Below, piece after piece: positions 1 to 9,887 of a stretch of 64,000 bases of DNA (position 1 is its first letter; each line of letters begins with the position of its first letter). The stretch is from Halalkalibacter alkalisediminis (GTDB lineage: Bacteria > Bacillota > Bacilli > Bacillales > Bacillaceae_D). Under the pieces are notes generated by a model. It was given only the letters and a program-made list of their open reading frames with translations, did no database searches and had not been told where the DNA came from. Made by a program: the position numbers and the translations under genes. The stretch spans positions 372,001 to 436,000 of the forward strand of contig NZ_JAQQWT010000002.1 in the NCBI RefSeq assembly GCF_028610705.1, read 5' to 3'.

Positions 1-42
1 CCATAATTCTTCCTAAACATCCTTGATATACAGTTTTGTCCA

Positions 43-73
43 AGAAAAAACTGCTGAGAATATCTCAACAGTT
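43..73 (-). terminator. Terminator of the metI-yitJ-metH operon
   Basis: Read on the minus strand, an 11-position stem (AACTG/CAGTT and TGAGA/TCTCA around one mismatch) is followed by a run of six T. It lies just downstream of the metH stop codon. Confidence 0.8.
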
Positions 74-118
74 TGAAGTGAAAGCGCATATAACAAAAGC
101 CTACGTACTTATAAAATG

Positions 119-3100
119 TTAAGCTAACACATTAAAGTATCGGCCTTCAGGATGAGCAAATACCATTGCAGTAACGGATGCTTCAGGCTCCATCATAAAT
201 CCTTCTGTTAATTGAACGCCAATTTTTTCTGGTTTTAATAATGAAAATAATTTCTCTTGATCCTCCAAATTTGGACAAGCAGGATAGCCAAAAGAAACTC
301 GCACACCTTGGTACTTCGCTGAAAAACGATCTTCCATTGTCATGTCTGCAGAATCTGGGAAGCCCATTCGATCTCGCATTTGCTGGTGAACACGTTCAGC
401 AAACCCTTCAGCTATTTCAAGAGCCGCTGCTTGGATTAAGTGACTATATAAATAATCTCCATCTCGTTTTGCTTGTTCCGCTAATTCTCTCACACCATGA
501 CCAGCAGTAACAGCTAAAAATCCTACATAGTCCATTTCACCACTTGAAACAGGACGTAAATAGTCTGCTAAACATAAAAATGGTTTATGACTTTGTCTCG
601 GAAAAGAGAATCGTTCAATTTCAGTTTTCTGATCGGCTGGATCGTAGATAACGACATCATTCCCATCTGCTTGTGCAGGGAAGAATTGATACATACCGTG
701 TGCTTGAATCCATTGATTTTGCTTTGCCTTAACTAAAAATTCGTCTACCTTCTCTTTTAAATCAACAGTTCTTGGATCTTTTTCTTCCAGCAGCCTACTA
801 ACTTTCCCTTGAATTCCAAGATGTCTACCAAGCAACATTTGCATATTAATATAGGGCTCCAAATGTGATAGTTTATAATCACGTAAAATATGTGCATCCA
901 AATCGGTTGGCGTATAGATAGGTCCATCTCGCTTAACATCTGATTGGGCATTTTCGTCAACAGGACGCTCATTTAGCGGTTTCCGTTCAGTTGGACGTAC
1001 TGCCTCTTTCTTCGCTCGAGCTTCTGCAAGTTCTTCCGCAAGACGTTCACGTTCCTCTGGCTTAGCTAAGCGATTGGCTATATCCAACCCATTCATAGCA
1101 TCTTTCGCGTATAAAACGAGACCATCATATTCAGCCGCAATTTTTGTATCAGTAAATTTTCTCGTTAACGCCGCTCCCCCAACCAAAATAGGTATGGAAA
1201 TATTTTGTTGTCGTAAATCTTGAGCAGTTAACACCATTTGTTGAGCTGATTTCACTAGTAGGCCAGATAAACCAACCGCGTCAGGATCTTCTCTTTTTAC
1301 AGCTTCTATTAATTCATTGGACGTAACTTTAATACCTAGATTAACGATTTTAAAGCCGTTATTCCCTAGAATAATCTCAACTAAATTTTTCCCTATATCA
1401 TGCACATCACCTTTAACGGTAGCGAGCAAAATTTTCCCTTTACCATTATCGTTTTCCTTTTGCTCCATATGTGGCTCTAAATGAGCAACCGATGCTTTCA
1501 TCACTTCAGCACTTTGAAGAACTTCAGCAACAATCAACTCATTATTATTAAACAAACGGCCAACTTCATCCATTCCCGTCATTAGCGGACCATTAATAAT
1601 ATCTAACGGTTCAGAGTAAGTGGTTAAAGCTTCGTTCAAATCTTCCACTAATCCTTCTTTTGTTCCTTCCACAATATAGGAAGCCAATCGTTCTTCGAGT
1701 GTTAGATTGGAATTATCTACTTTTTTCTCTGCTTTTTTCCCTCGATAAAATGCTGTGAATTCAGCCAGAGTTTCATCCGTTGTATCAAATAAGAGTTTGC
1801 TCGACATCTCTTTTTGTTCATCGGGAATGGAGGCATATCTCTCTAATTTTTCTGTATTTACAATGGCATAGTCTAAACCAGCTTGCGTACAGTGATATAA
1901 GTAAACGGCATTTAATACTTCACGCCCAACAGGTGGCAATCCGAATGAGACGTTACTTACTCCTAAAATCGTTAAACATTTAGGAAGAGCTTCTTTAATT
2001 AGCCGAATACCTTCAACAGTAGCATTTGCTGAACCAATATACTGTTCATCACCTGTACCTACAGGAAAAACTAATGGATCAAAAATAATGTCCTCGGATT
2101 TCAGTCCATACTTATTGACAAGAAGGTCATGAGAGCGAACGGCTACTTCTAGTTTTTTCTCCGCTGTAACAGCCATCCCGTCCTCATCTATTGTTCCTAC
2201 GACAACAGCAGCACCATAGCGTTTTATGATCGGAACAACTGCTTCAAACCGTTCTTCTCCATCTTCTAAATTAATTGAATTAATGATCGCTTTTCCTTGA
2301 GAGTAAGTCAATGCTTTTTCAATGACTTTTTCATCGGTTGAATCGATCATCAGCGGAACCTTTACTTTGTTGACAAGAAATTTAAGGAAGTTCTCCATAT
2401 CTTCCATTTCTTCTCTGTCAGGATCTGCTAGACAAGCGTCAATAACATGCGCTCCTCTTTTTACTTGGGCACGCGCAATTTCTGAAGCTTCTTCAAACTT
2501 TCCTTCAGCAATTAGACGCTTAAATTTCCGTGATCCAATGACGTTCGTTCTTTCCCCTACAAATAATGGACGCATACTATCATCATAAATTAGTGGTTCT
2601 ATTCCTGATACAGCATGAGGGTGAGATTGCTGAAAAACTCTAGGCTCAAACTCTCTCGTTGCCTCTACCATCGCCCTGATATGATCTGGCGTCGTTCCAC
2701 AACATCCACCAACAATATTCAACCAGCCCTTTTCTGCAAATCCACGCAATTTGATGGCTAATGATTCTGGCGATTCATGATAATGACCTTCTTCATCAGG
2801 TAAACCAGCATTGGGGTAACAACTTACATAGGTGGTTGCTAATTCTGATAATGAGCGAATATGATCTCTCATAAATTCAGGTCCAGTCGCACAATTTAAT
2901 CCAACGACCGTTGGGTTCATGTGTTCAAGCGACAAATAAAAAGCTTCAATATTCTGACCAGCTAACGTCGTTCCCATTGGTTCAATTGTTCCAGAAATGA
3001 AAATAGGTAACTTTACATTTAACTCTGTGAAAGCACGTTCAATTCCAATATAACCCGCTTTCACATTACGCATGTCCTGACTTGTTTCAAGCAACAGAAT

Positions 3101-3571
3101 GTCTGCTCCACCACGGATAATCCCTCGTGTTTGTTCATGATAGGAATCAACTAATTTTTCAAAAGTGGTTCCTCCTGTCACAGATAAAGATTTAGTCGTT
3201 GGTCCCATTGCCCCAGCGACAAACCTTGGCCATTCTGGTGTAGAGAATTCATCTGCTACTTTTCTTGCAATCTCTGTAGCAACTCGGCTTAACTCTTCTG
3301 CTTTATAACCGAGATCATAATCGTCCAAAACAATATCTGTAGATCCGAAAGTATTTGTTTCTATAATATCTGCACCCGCTTCTAGGTAAGCACGGTGGAT
3401 GTTTTCAATCACATGAGGAGCTGTTTCATTTAAATACTCATTACACCCCTCATACTCTTCTCCACCAAAATCTTCTGCCGATAAATTCGCTTGCTGAAGC
3501 ATGGTCCCCATTGCCCCATCTAGTATGAGAATTTTCTTTTCAAGCTGTTGTTCAAATAAAGACTTAATCAT
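119..3571 (-). CDS. metH: Cobalamin-dependent methionine synthase MetH
   Basis: Transfers a methyl group from 5-methyltetrahydrofolate to homocysteine through enzyme-bound methylcobalamin, in the cytoplasm. At 1150 residues it is full length. The modules are in order: homocysteine-binding domain with zinc cysteines in GLNCATG (about residue 225) and GGCCGT (about 290); pterin-binding domain (about 340-610); cap and B12-binding domain with the axial-histidine motif DVHDIG (about 740); and a C-terminal AdoMet reactivation domain with GYPACPNLEDQ near the end. It is the last gene of the SAM-riboswitch operon, 24 bases after yitJ. A B12-independent alternative, metE, lies 38 kb away in this window and is B12-repressed. 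Confidence 0.97.
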   Translation of the reverse strand: MIKSLFEQQLEKKILILDGAMGTMLQQANLSAEDFGGEEYEGCNEYLNETAPHVIENIHRAYLEAGADIIETNTFGSTDIVLDDYDLGYKAEELSRVATEIARKVADEFSTPEWPRFVAGAMGPTTKSLSVTGGTTFEKLVDSYHEQTRGIIRGGADILLLETSQDMRNVKAGYIGIERAFTELNVKLPIFISGTIEPMGTTLAGQNIEAFYLSLEHMNPTVVGLNCATGPEFMRDHIRSLSELATTYVSCYPNAGLPDEEGHYHESPESLAIKLRGFAEKGWLNIVGGCCGTTPDHIRAMVEATREFEPRVFQQSHPHAVSGIEPLIYDDSMRPLFVGERTNVIGSRKFKRLIAEGKFEEASEIARAQVKRGAHVIDACLADPDREEMEDMENFLKFLVNKVKVPLMIDSTDEKVIEKALTYSQGKAIINSINLEDGEERFEAVVPIIKRYGAAVVVGTIDEDGMAVTAEKKLEVAVRSHDLLVNKYGLKSEDIIFDPLVFPVGTGDEQYIGSANATVEGIRLIKEALPKCLTILGVSNVSFGLPPVGREVLNAVYLYHCTQAGLDYAIVNTEKLERYASIPDEQKEMSSKLLFDTTDETLAEFTAFYRGKKAEKKVDNSNLTLEERLASYIVEGTKEGLVEDLNEALTTYSEPLDIINGPLMTGMDEVGRLFNNNELIVAEVLQSAEVMKASVAHLEPHMEQKENDNGKGKILLATVKGDVHDIGKNLVEIILGNNGFKIVNLGIKVTSNELIEAVKREDPDAVGLSGLLVKSAQQMVLTAQDLRQQNISIPILVGGAALTRKFTDTKIAAEYDGLVLYAKDAMNGLDIANRLAKPEERERLAEELAEARAKKEAVRPTERKPLNERPVDENAQSDVKRDGPIYTPTDLDAHILRDYKLSHLEPYINMQMLLGRHLGIQGKVSRLLEEKDPRTVDLKEKVDEFLVKAKQNQWIQAHGMYQFFPAQADGNDVVIYDPADQKTEIERFSFPRQSHKPFLCLADYLRPVSSGEMDYVGFLAVTAGHGVRELAEQAKRDGDYLYSHLIQAAALEIAEGFAERVHQQMRDRMGFPDSADMTMEDRFSAKYQGVRVSFGYPACPNLEDQEKLFSLLKPEKIGVQLTEGFMMEPEASVTAMVFAHPEGRYFNVLA

Positions 3572-3595
3572 AATTACGTCCTTTCTACTTCCTCA

Positions 3596-5443
3596 TTATC
3601 TTGACAATGATCTATTATCTTGCAAAATTAATTTCTGTGATTCAATATATTGTGTTAACTCTACCGTAATTTCATAGCGGAGAAAAGGAGTGATTAAGTA
3701 AATCCCATTAAAATGAGATAAGGCTGCATCAATTAATGATTTAGCAATAACAATCCCTTCCTTCGTTGAAGCTTCTCTGTCCTCTCCACAAGCAGCCATT
3801 GCTGCTCGAATATCATCTGTCAACTTGATACCCGGAACTTCATTATGAAGAAACTCAGCGTTTCTTGTTCCTGTCAATGGCATAATCCCTATATAAATCG
3901 GCTCACTTATATGCTTCGTTTCTTCGGCAAGTGCTTCAATTTGATCCACACTATAAATCGGTTGAGTCATAAAATAATCCGCGCCGCTATTCACTTTTTT
4001 CTCCATTCGTTTCACAGCCTTATCCAAGTGCCTTACATTAGGATTAAAAGCTGCCCCGACAGAGAAATTAGCTTTTTGGCCTAGTTCTTTTCCAGAGAAG
4101 GAAATTCCTTCGTTCAATTGTTTAATTAATGAAATAAGTTGAAACGAACTTACATCGTAAACAGAAGTAGCCCCTGGAAAATCACCAATTTTCGTTGGGT
4201 CACCCGTAATAGCTAGAACATCGTCAATCCCTAAGGCATGAAGTCCCATTAAATGAGATTGTAATCCGATTAGGTTTCGATCGCGACACGTTATATGAAC
4301 GAGTGGACGAACACCAACCTGCTCTTTAATCATGGCTCCAAGCGCTAAATTATCAACTCTAGGAGAGGCCAGAGAATTATCCGCCAAAGTAACTGCATCA
4401 ACTCCAGCCTCTTTCAAGGCTTTTGCTCCGTCCATAAATTTCTTCGTACTAAGCTTTTTAGGTGGATCAAGTTCAACAATAACAGACTTTCGCTCTTTAA
4501 CAAGTTCTGGTAAAGGCCGTTGTTTTCTAGGTATATGAATCGCTTCACGAGCTATTTGCAAAGGGCGAACCACTTTTTGAGTAGCAGGCTTTGTTTGGGC
4601 TCTTACTTCTGAGAAAGCTTGGATTAATTCTGGATTCGTTCCACAACATCCTCCTAGCAGTCTAACCCCTTGCTGAATAAATTTTTCTCCCATCGCTTTA
4701 AAATAATCTATATTTGATTCGTAATAAACACGACCATCCCGAAAATCTGGCAGACTAGCATTCGGATAAGCAGAGAAGAATGCATCTTGTCTAAGTGGAA
4801 TCGTTTCAAATGACCTGAGCATGTGAAATGGGCCCGTCCGACAATTTAACCCAACGACATCTGCTCCTACAGCCGTTAATTGATTAAAAGCTTCTGAAAT
4901 AGGAATGCCTCCATTCATAACACTTACATCACCTAAGGACAAGTTAACGACAAGTGGCAAATTCGTTAATTTGCGTGCTAAACCAGCTGCCATTTTGGCT
5001 TCCTCTAAGTCGTAAAACGTTTCTAATAATAAACCATCAACACCTTCTGATAACAATTCGTTCATTTGTTCTGATAAGGCTACTTCGATTTCTCGCAAGC
5101 TCCATTCTTCAAGTTGAAAACGTCTAACTCCTCCGAGGGTTCCAAATACATACGTTTTTTCGTCTGCCGCTTTTTTAGCCAGTTGAACAGCCGCCTGGTT
5201 TAATTCTCTTGCTCGCCTCTCTAGCCCGTATTTCTCCAATTTTAATGTGTTGGCGGCATACGTATTCGTTTGTATGATATCAGCGCCTGCTTCCACATAT
5301 TTTCTATGCACACTTAAGACTTTTTCAGGTTGTAAAACATTTACTTCTTCGAAACATTGGTCTACACCATTTTCATACAATAAGGTACCCATTGCTCCAT
5401 CACCAATTAAAACCTCTGATTTTATTTGTTTTAGGAAACTCAT
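3596..5443 (-). CDS. yitJ: Bifunctional homocysteine S-methyltransferase / methylenetetrahydrofolate reductase
   Basis: A fusion that makes 5-methyltetrahydrofolate (MetF-like reductase) and also carries a homocysteine methyltransferase module. Residues 1 to about 295 are the zinc methyltransferase domain (GLNCRTG, GGCCGT); residues about 320-600 are the FAD-dependent TIM-barrel reductase (VTLADNSLASPR, ITGDP, MTQPIY). The 615-residue length fits B. subtilis YitJ. Start chosen from a strong GGAGGAG site. It sits 14 bases after metI and just before metH, so it feeds methyl-THF directly to its neighbour. No stand-alone metF is visible in the window. Confidence 0.95.
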   Translation of the reverse strand: MSFLKQIKSEVLIGDGAMGTLLYENGVDQCFEEVNVLQPEKVLSVHRKYVEAGADIIQTNTYAANTLKLEKYGLERRARELNQAAVQLAKKAADEKTYVFGTLGGVRRFQLEEWSLREIEVALSEQMNELLSEGVDGLLLETFYDLEEAKMAAGLARKLTNLPLVVNLSLGDVSVMNGGIPISEAFNQLTAVGADVVGLNCRTGPFHMLRSFETIPLRQDAFFSAYPNASLPDFRDGRVYYESNIDYFKAMGEKFIQQGVRLLGGCCGTNPELIQAFSEVRAQTKPATQKVVRPLQIAREAIHIPRKQRPLPELVKERKSVIVELDPPKKLSTKKFMDGAKALKEAGVDAVTLADNSLASPRVDNLALGAMIKEQVGVRPLVHITCRDRNLIGLQSHLMGLHALGIDDVLAITGDPTKIGDFPGATSVYDVSSFQLISLIKQLNEGISFSGKELGQKANFSVGAAFNPNVRHLDKAVKRMEKKVNSGADYFMTQPIYSVDQIEALAEETKHISEPIYIGIMPLTGTRNAEFLHNEVPGIKLTDDIRAAMAACGEDREASTKEGIVIAKSLIDAALSHFNGIYLITPFLRYEITVELTQYIESQKLILQDNRSLSR

Positions 5444-5457
5444 TCCTTCTCCTCCTT

Positions 5458-6576
5458 TTATGACTGAATATGTTCTTTGACGAAGCGAAAAGCTTGATCC
5501 AGATCAGCAATTAAATCTTTATCGCGTTCAATGCCAACCGAGAAACGAAGGAGGCGATTACAAACACCATTAGCGATTCTAATATCTTCTGGTATGTCCA
5601 TGTGCGTTTGTGTAGCAGGGTATGTCATTAAGCTTTCCACTCCGCCTAAACTCTCCGCAAAGGATACTAGCTTCAACTGTTGGAGGAACGGGTTCACCCA
5701 AGCCTCATGCAGAATTCTAAATGAAATCATGCCACCCTTACCTGGATAAAGAACATCGGTAACACCGTCTTGATCCTCTAAATACTCGACTAGTGCTTTT
5801 GCATTTTCTTCGTGTTTATCCATTCGAAGGGCAAGTGTTTTCATTCCTCTTATTAAGAGATACGAATCAAACGCTGATAAAATGGCTCCAATTCCGTTAT
5901 GATAATAACCAATGCGATCACAAAGTTCTTTTCCTTTAGCTGCAATCAATCCCGCAATGACATCATTATGCCCACCTAAGTATTTCGAGGCACTATGTAT
6001 AACAATGTCAGCTCCGTCAACGAGTGGTTGCTGCAATAAGGGTGTATAAAATGTATTATCAACAATTAATAACAATCCATGTTTTTGAGCTATTTTAGCT
6101 AAGTCAGGTATCGAAGCTTCCTGCATTAAAGGATTTGTTGGCGTTTCAATAAAGAGTGCTTTTGTTTTCTCAGTTATACATTGCTCAAACTGCTCTAACT
6201 TCCTTGGATCTGCGAAGACAAAAGATAGTCCCCACCGATTCCAACCTTGTTCAAATAAACGGTATGTCCCCCCATATAAATCTTGAGAGGCTAAAATTTC
6301 ATCACCTTGTTCAAATAAGGATAACACCGTTTGAATCGCAGCCATCCCCGAACTACAGGCAAACCCTCTATCTCCCTCTTCTAATCTAGCGATCGCGTTC
6401 TCAACTACTTCGCGTGTCGGATTTCCCGTCCGTGCATAATCATAACCTGTTGATTCTCCAATTCCTGTATGTCGATAAGCCGTTGAAAAGTAAACGGGGG
6501 TATTTATTGTACCAGTTCGATCTTCAGACCTGTTTCCTAATTGTACTAAAATCGTTTCAAGTTTGTCTCTGTTCAT
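5458..6576 (-). CDS. metI: Cystathionine gamma-synthase / O-acetylhomoserine thiolyase MetI
   Basis: PLP enzyme of the Cys/Met metabolism family that converts activated homoserine to cystathionine (or homocysteine). The PLP lysine is in the SASKYLGGHND motif (about residue 195), with SSGMAA phosphate-binding and DNTFYTP cofactor motifs upstream. The 372 residues match B. subtilis MetI rather than the longer MetC. It is the first gene behind the SAM riboswitch. In B. subtilis metI is followed by metC; here yitJ and metH follow instead, so cystathionine beta-lyase must be elsewhere. MetB- or MetC-type activity cannot be excluded from sequence alone. Confidence 0.9.
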   Translation of the reverse strand: MNRDKLETILVQLGNRSEDRTGTINTPVYFSTAYRHTGIGESTGYDYARTGNPTREVVENAIARLEEGDRGFACSSGMAAIQTVLSLFEQGDEILASQDLYGGTYRLFEQGWNRWGLSFVFADPRKLEQFEQCITEKTKALFIETPTNPLMQEASIPDLAKIAQKHGLLLIVDNTFYTPLLQQPLVDGADIVIHSASKYLGGHNDVIAGLIAAKGKELCDRIGYYHNGIGAILSAFDSYLLIRGMKTLALRMDKHEENAKALVEYLEDQDGVTDVLYPGKGGMISFRILHEAWVNPFLQQLKLVSFAESLGGVESLMTYPATQTHMDIPEDIRIANGVCNRLLRFSVGIERDKDLIADLDQAFRFVKEHIQS

Positions 6577-6602
6577 AAAGGTATCCTCCAGTTTATCTAG
6601 AA

Positions 6603-6641
6603 ATTAAAAAAACCACCTTCGATAATAAGAAGAAGGTGGTT
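6603..6641 (-). terminator. Intrinsic terminator of the SAM riboswitch
   Basis: On the minus strand AACCACCTTC (in the plus-strand reading, 6611-6620) pairs with GAAGGTGGTT (6632-6641) and the transcript continues into a T run. It lies between the S-box aptamer and metI, the expected place for the expression platform. Confidence 0.9.
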
Positions 6642-6658
6642 GTATCATTGGGCTCTTC

Positions 6659-6766
6659 TTCTTATCTTTCAAGTCGGTTGACTTGATGGAATTAGCACCT
6701 GACCAAATCCTTTGGCTGGTTGCTGAGACATCATAGGGCCATTCCCTCCGTCTCTCTTGATAAGAA
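6659..6766 (-). promoter_or_regulatory. SAM-I riboswitch (S-box) controlling metI-yitJ-metH
   Basis: The minus strand shows the S-box hallmarks in order: P1 left arm TTCTTATC (6759-6766), AGAG, GGAGGGA, the conserved GATG...CAGCAACC core, the AAGGTGCTAATTCC-type segment, and P1 right arm GATAAGAA (6659-6666). The terminator follows at once. High S-adenosylmethionine should favour termination and so shut off the methionine operon. Confidence 0.95.
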
Positions 6767-6867
6767 ATTTTTATTAAATTTTAATTATTCATTTAATCAA
6801 AATTACAACAATTCTCATAATATTGCAAGCATAATTTTAAAATGTTCACTCAAATAAGTCAACTAGT

Positions 6868-7029
6868 CTACTCAAGAGTCGCATCAATATTTAACGTTTC
6901 TTCATTTCCACAAATGCAACGTTTAAAACCAGTTTCATATTCACCTTTTTCATTTCGTCTTCCCCGTAAAATGTATTTTTCACCACATACAGGGCAACGA
7001 ATTACGATTCGATAACGTCCTTCAGCCAT
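6868..7029 (-). CDS. Small zinc-ribbon protein, 53 residues
   Basis: Begins MAEGRYRIVIRCPVCGEKY and carries a CPVC pair followed about 30 residues later by CIC, the layout of a small zinc ribbon. Frame, stop and composition look coding and basic residues fill the middle (LRGRRNEKGEY). It lies 31 bases before the end of prsW in the same direction. I do not recognise a named family. The metal-binding reading is inference from the cysteines. Confidence 0.7.
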   Translation of the reverse strand: MAEGRYRIVIRCPVCGEKYILRGRRNEKGEYETGFKRCICGNEETLNIDATLE

Positions 7030-7059
7030 ATTATTCACCCTTTACTTCGTTCTTTTCCT

Positions 7060-7707
7060 TTAGTGGTCTAATTGGTTTGCTTGTTTCACTTTATTTAATG
7101 CTACCCACCAGAGCAATAACATAAACGGAATAAGTCCAATTAAAAAGTAAATATCGAAAATAATTAAAATGAAATCATACATTCCATGTAAACCAACAGG
7201 CAATAGAATAGATAATAACAAATGCTTCTTTCGATTTTCTGTTTCCACTTTTGCCCGCCCCAAATAGTAACCCATGATGACTCCATATAAAGCATGGCTC
7301 GAAACGGGTAACAACGCGCGTCCAAAGGCTGTTTCAAGCCCATTAGCAATTAGATAAAGAACATTTTCTACTGTCGCAAAACCTAAAGATAATGATACTC
7401 CAAACACAATCCCATCATAACGCTTCGAAAAAGTAGCATGCTGATAGGCAAACGCCCATAATAAAAACCACTTAAAGAACTCTTCCACGAACCCATATAA
7501 AATAAAAGCCCGACTGAACGGTTCAGTGAAGTAACCTTCAACCGTGAAAGCATACTGTAAAACCATAACAGGAAAAACAAGAAGAACCCCAATTAAGAAC
7601 GTACGAAAGACTAAACCATTTGTCGTAGTACTATAATGATTCTTTAAGTAAAAATAAGATAATAATGCCATCCCTGGCGCCATTGCTGCTGTTACAATTG
7701 CAAACAA
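7060..7707 (-). CDS. prsW: Intramembrane protease PrsW
   Basis: Multi-pass membrane protease that in B. subtilis makes the first cut in anti-sigma factor RsiW and so releases sigma-W under envelope stress. Conserved motifs are visible: EEFFKW, ATVENVLY, HALYGVIMGYYLG and HGMYDF, which supply the Glu and His residues typical of the family. I choose a TTG start (LFAIVTAAMAPG): it has an AGGAAGGG site and matches the start of B. subtilis PrsW, while the ATG 24 bases upstream has no good ribosome binding site. Location next to ypdA and gudB matches B. subtilis. Confidence 0.92.
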   Translation of the reverse strand: MFAIVTAAMAPGMALLSYFYLKNHYSTTTNGLVFRTFLIGVLLVFPVMVLQYAFTVEGYFTEPFSRAFILYGFVEEFFKWFLLWAFAYQHATFSKRYDGIVFGVSLSLGFATVENVLYLIANGLETAFGRALLPVSSHALYGVIMGYYLGRAKVETENRKKHLLLSILLPVGLHGMYDFILIIFDIYFLIGLIPFMLLLWWVALNKVKQANQLDH

Positions 7708-7812
7708 TTCGCCCTTCCTTTCTTCTTGCATCGCTCTTTTTTATATAGATTAATTTATTAGATATGTTATTATGTATGAGATAAAAAGACTAACATTCAT
7801 CGAGGTGCCTAT

Positions 7813-8781
7813 ATGAAAAAAATACTTGTCTTACATACAGGGGGCACAATTGCCATGCAAGAAAATGAGCAAGGTGCCGTCCAGCCAAACGTAATAAATC
7901 CATTATATTCCACTATCGAATCTCTATCAAGCATAGCGTCCGTTATTGTCGATGATTATCTTAATATACCGTCTCCACACATGACACCTGCGTTAATGGT
8001 TGACCTCGCTGAGCGATTAAAAGAGCGAGCGAAAATAGACCAATTGGATGGAATTGTCGTAACACACGGGACAGATACGCTAGAGGAAACGGCTTATTTG
8101 CTTGATCTCCTATTAGATTGGGATATACCTGTTGTCATTACGGGAGCGATGCGCTCAAGCAACGAACTAGGAGCCGACGGTCCACATAATTTAATTTCTG
8201 CCGTTCGAGTCGCTGCAAGTGATTCCGCTTGTGGGAAAGGTGTATTAGTCGCTTTAAACGATGAAATTCACACAGCAAAGAATGTGACAAAAACGCATTC
8301 GAGCAACATCGCTACCTTCCAAAGTCCACAATATGGTCCGATTGGAATAGTCACTAAACGAGGCGTGTTTTTCCATCATACTCTCTCTGATCGAGAATGC
8401 CACCCCGTAAAATCACTTACTAAAAAAGTGGCTTTACTTAAAACGTATGCCGGGATGGATCATACCATTATTGAAGCTGTCGCTGAAACTAAAATAGATG
8501 GATTAGTCATTGAAGCATTCGGCCAAGGAAACGTACCACCTCTAGTTATGGATGCCTTGACAAAACTCATCGATGCGAACATCCCAGTCGTGTTAGTTTC
8601 ACGTTGTTTTAATGGAGTAGTCCAAGATACCTATGCCTATGAAGGTGGCGGCAGGTTGTTAAAAGAAAGAGGAGTCATCTTTACAAACGGTCTTAATGGT
8701 CAAAAAGCCAGACTAAAATTAATGGTAGTTTTAGAACAGACAACAGAACATGCTTCATTACAGGAATGGTTCTACAAATAA
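7813..8781 (+). CDS. ansA: L-asparaginase
   Basis: Hydrolyses asparagine to aspartate and ammonia. The two family signatures are intact: TGGTIAM at the N terminus (residues 9-15) and VVTHGTDTLEETAY with the second catalytic Thr and Asp (about residue 83-97). Lys in GAMR-SSNELGADGP surroundings completes the site. At 322 residues without a signal peptide it is the cytoplasmic type I form. It is divergent from prsW and stands alone before a terminator. Confidence 0.93.
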   Translation: MKKILVLHTGGTIAMQENEQGAVQPNVINPLYSTIESLSSIASVIVDDYLNIPSPHMTPALMVDLAERLKERAKIDQLDGIVVTHGTDTLEETAYLLDLLLDWDIPVVITGAMRSSNELGADGPHNLISAVRVAASDSACGKGVLVALNDEIHTAKNVTKTHSSNIATFQSPQYGPIGIVTKRGVFFHHTLSDRECHPVKSLTKKVALLKTYAGMDHTIIEAVAETKIDGLVIEAFGQGNVPPLVMDALTKLIDANIPVVLVSRCFNGVVQDTYAYEGGGRLLKERGVIFTNGLNGQKARLKLMVVLEQTTEHASLQEWFYK

Positions 8782-8790
8782 AACAGCTAA

Positions 8791-8829
8791 AGAAGCCAAC
8801 TATGAGTATAAATGCTCTAGTTGGCTTCT
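8791..8829. terminator. Bidirectional terminator between ansA and ypdA
   Basis: AGAAGCCAACTA (8791-8802) pairs perfectly with TAGTTGGCTTCT (8818-8829). The stem separates two convergent genes. Confidence 0.8.
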
Positions 8830-8849
8830 CTTACTTTCAATTCATGCAA

Positions 8850-9815
8850 TTACTTTCGTTTTTGGATGGCAGCTGCAATTTGCCCTCCATGAAAACGACC
8901 ATTTTCAATAAAAATCTCATTTGCATTATTGCCAGCTGCAATAACGCCTGCGATAAATAAACCCGAAATATTGGTTTCCATCGTCTCTGGATCAAAATGA
9001 GGACGACCGCTGTCATAATCAACTTCCACACCCATCTTCCGAAGAAACGAATGATCTGGATGATACCCTGTCATAGCAAAAACAAATTGAGCCGGCACCC
9101 TTTTTATTTGATCATTTTGTCTATAGATCACTTCCTCATTTGTAATCTCAATGACATCAGCATTAAATTCCAACTTAATTTGTTCATGTCGAACGAGGGA
9201 ATCAAATTCTGGTAATATCCACGGCTTCACACTTGGTGAATATTGGGATCCACGGTATAGGTTCGTTACACGAGCTCCAGCCTTCTCTAGCTCCAGGGCC
9301 GCATCAACAGCTGAATTTTTCCCACCGATTACTACAACATCCATATCAAAGTATGGATGCGCCTCCTTAAAATAATGAAGCACATGCTCTTGATCTTCCC
9401 CAGGGACTCCCATCAAATTAGGAGAATCGTAGTAACCAGTGGCAACAATTACATACTTAGATGAATATTCCTCTTTAGTTGTTGTTATGAAGAAGTGTTC
9501 ATCAGGGTGTTGCTTAACAGAGATCACTTGTTCATACGCTTGTACGCGAATATTTTTCCGCTTTACAACTTCACGATAGTAAACAAGTGCTTGGTTTCGT
9601 TTAGGCTTCCTGTCCTCAATGACAAATGGCAATCCTCCTATTTCAAGCTTTTCACTTGTACTAAAAAAAGTTTGATGTGTCGGATAACGATGAATGGCAC
9701 TTACTACATTTCCTTTTTCAATCACTAATGGCAAAAGCCCCACTTCTAAACACGCAATCGCAGCCGCTAAGCCACACGGACCTCCCCCAATAATAATAAC
9801 CTCTTCTTTTCTCAT
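8850..9815 (-). CDS. ypdA: Bacillithiol disulfide reductase YpdA
   Basis: FAD/NAD(P)H-dependent thioredoxin-reductase-like protein that regenerates bacillithiol from its disulfide. It has an N-terminal GGGPCGLAAA dinucleotide motif with the family-typical Cys in GPCG, a second motif VVIGGKNSAVDAA (about residue 160) and a C-terminal GLFIAGVIAAGN FAD segment. It lacks the CxxC redox pair of classical thioredoxin reductase, as expected for YpdA. It follows gudB in the same direction, as in B. subtilis, but a terminator lies between them. Confidence 0.93.
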   Translation of the reverse strand: MRKEEVIIIGGGPCGLAAAIACLEVGLLPLVIEKGNVVSAIHRYPTHQTFFSTSEKLEIGGLPFVIEDRKPKRNQALVYYREVVKRKNIRVQAYEQVISVKQHPDEHFFITTTKEEYSSKYVIVATGYYDSPNLMGVPGEDQEHVLHYFKEAHPYFDMDVVVIGGKNSAVDAALELEKAGARVTNLYRGSQYSPSVKPWILPEFDSLVRHEQIKLEFNADVIEITNEEVIYRQNDQIKRVPAQFVFAMTGYHPDHSFLRKMGVEVDYDSGRPHFDPETMETNISGLFIAGVIAAGNNANEIFIENGRFHGGQIAAAIQKRK

Positions 9816-9842
9816 ACAATCACCTCTTATACAATCAGAGCA

Positions 9843-9868
9843 ACCCTTGCATCGATCGATACAAGGGT
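9843..9868 (-). terminator. Terminator after gudB
   Basis: ACCCTTG (9843-9849) pairs with CAAGGGT (9862-9868), and the loop is itself self-complementary (ATCGATCGAT). No strong T run follows, so terminator strength is uncertain. Confidence 0.5.
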
Positions 9869-9887
9869 CACGTTAACCACAGCTAAT

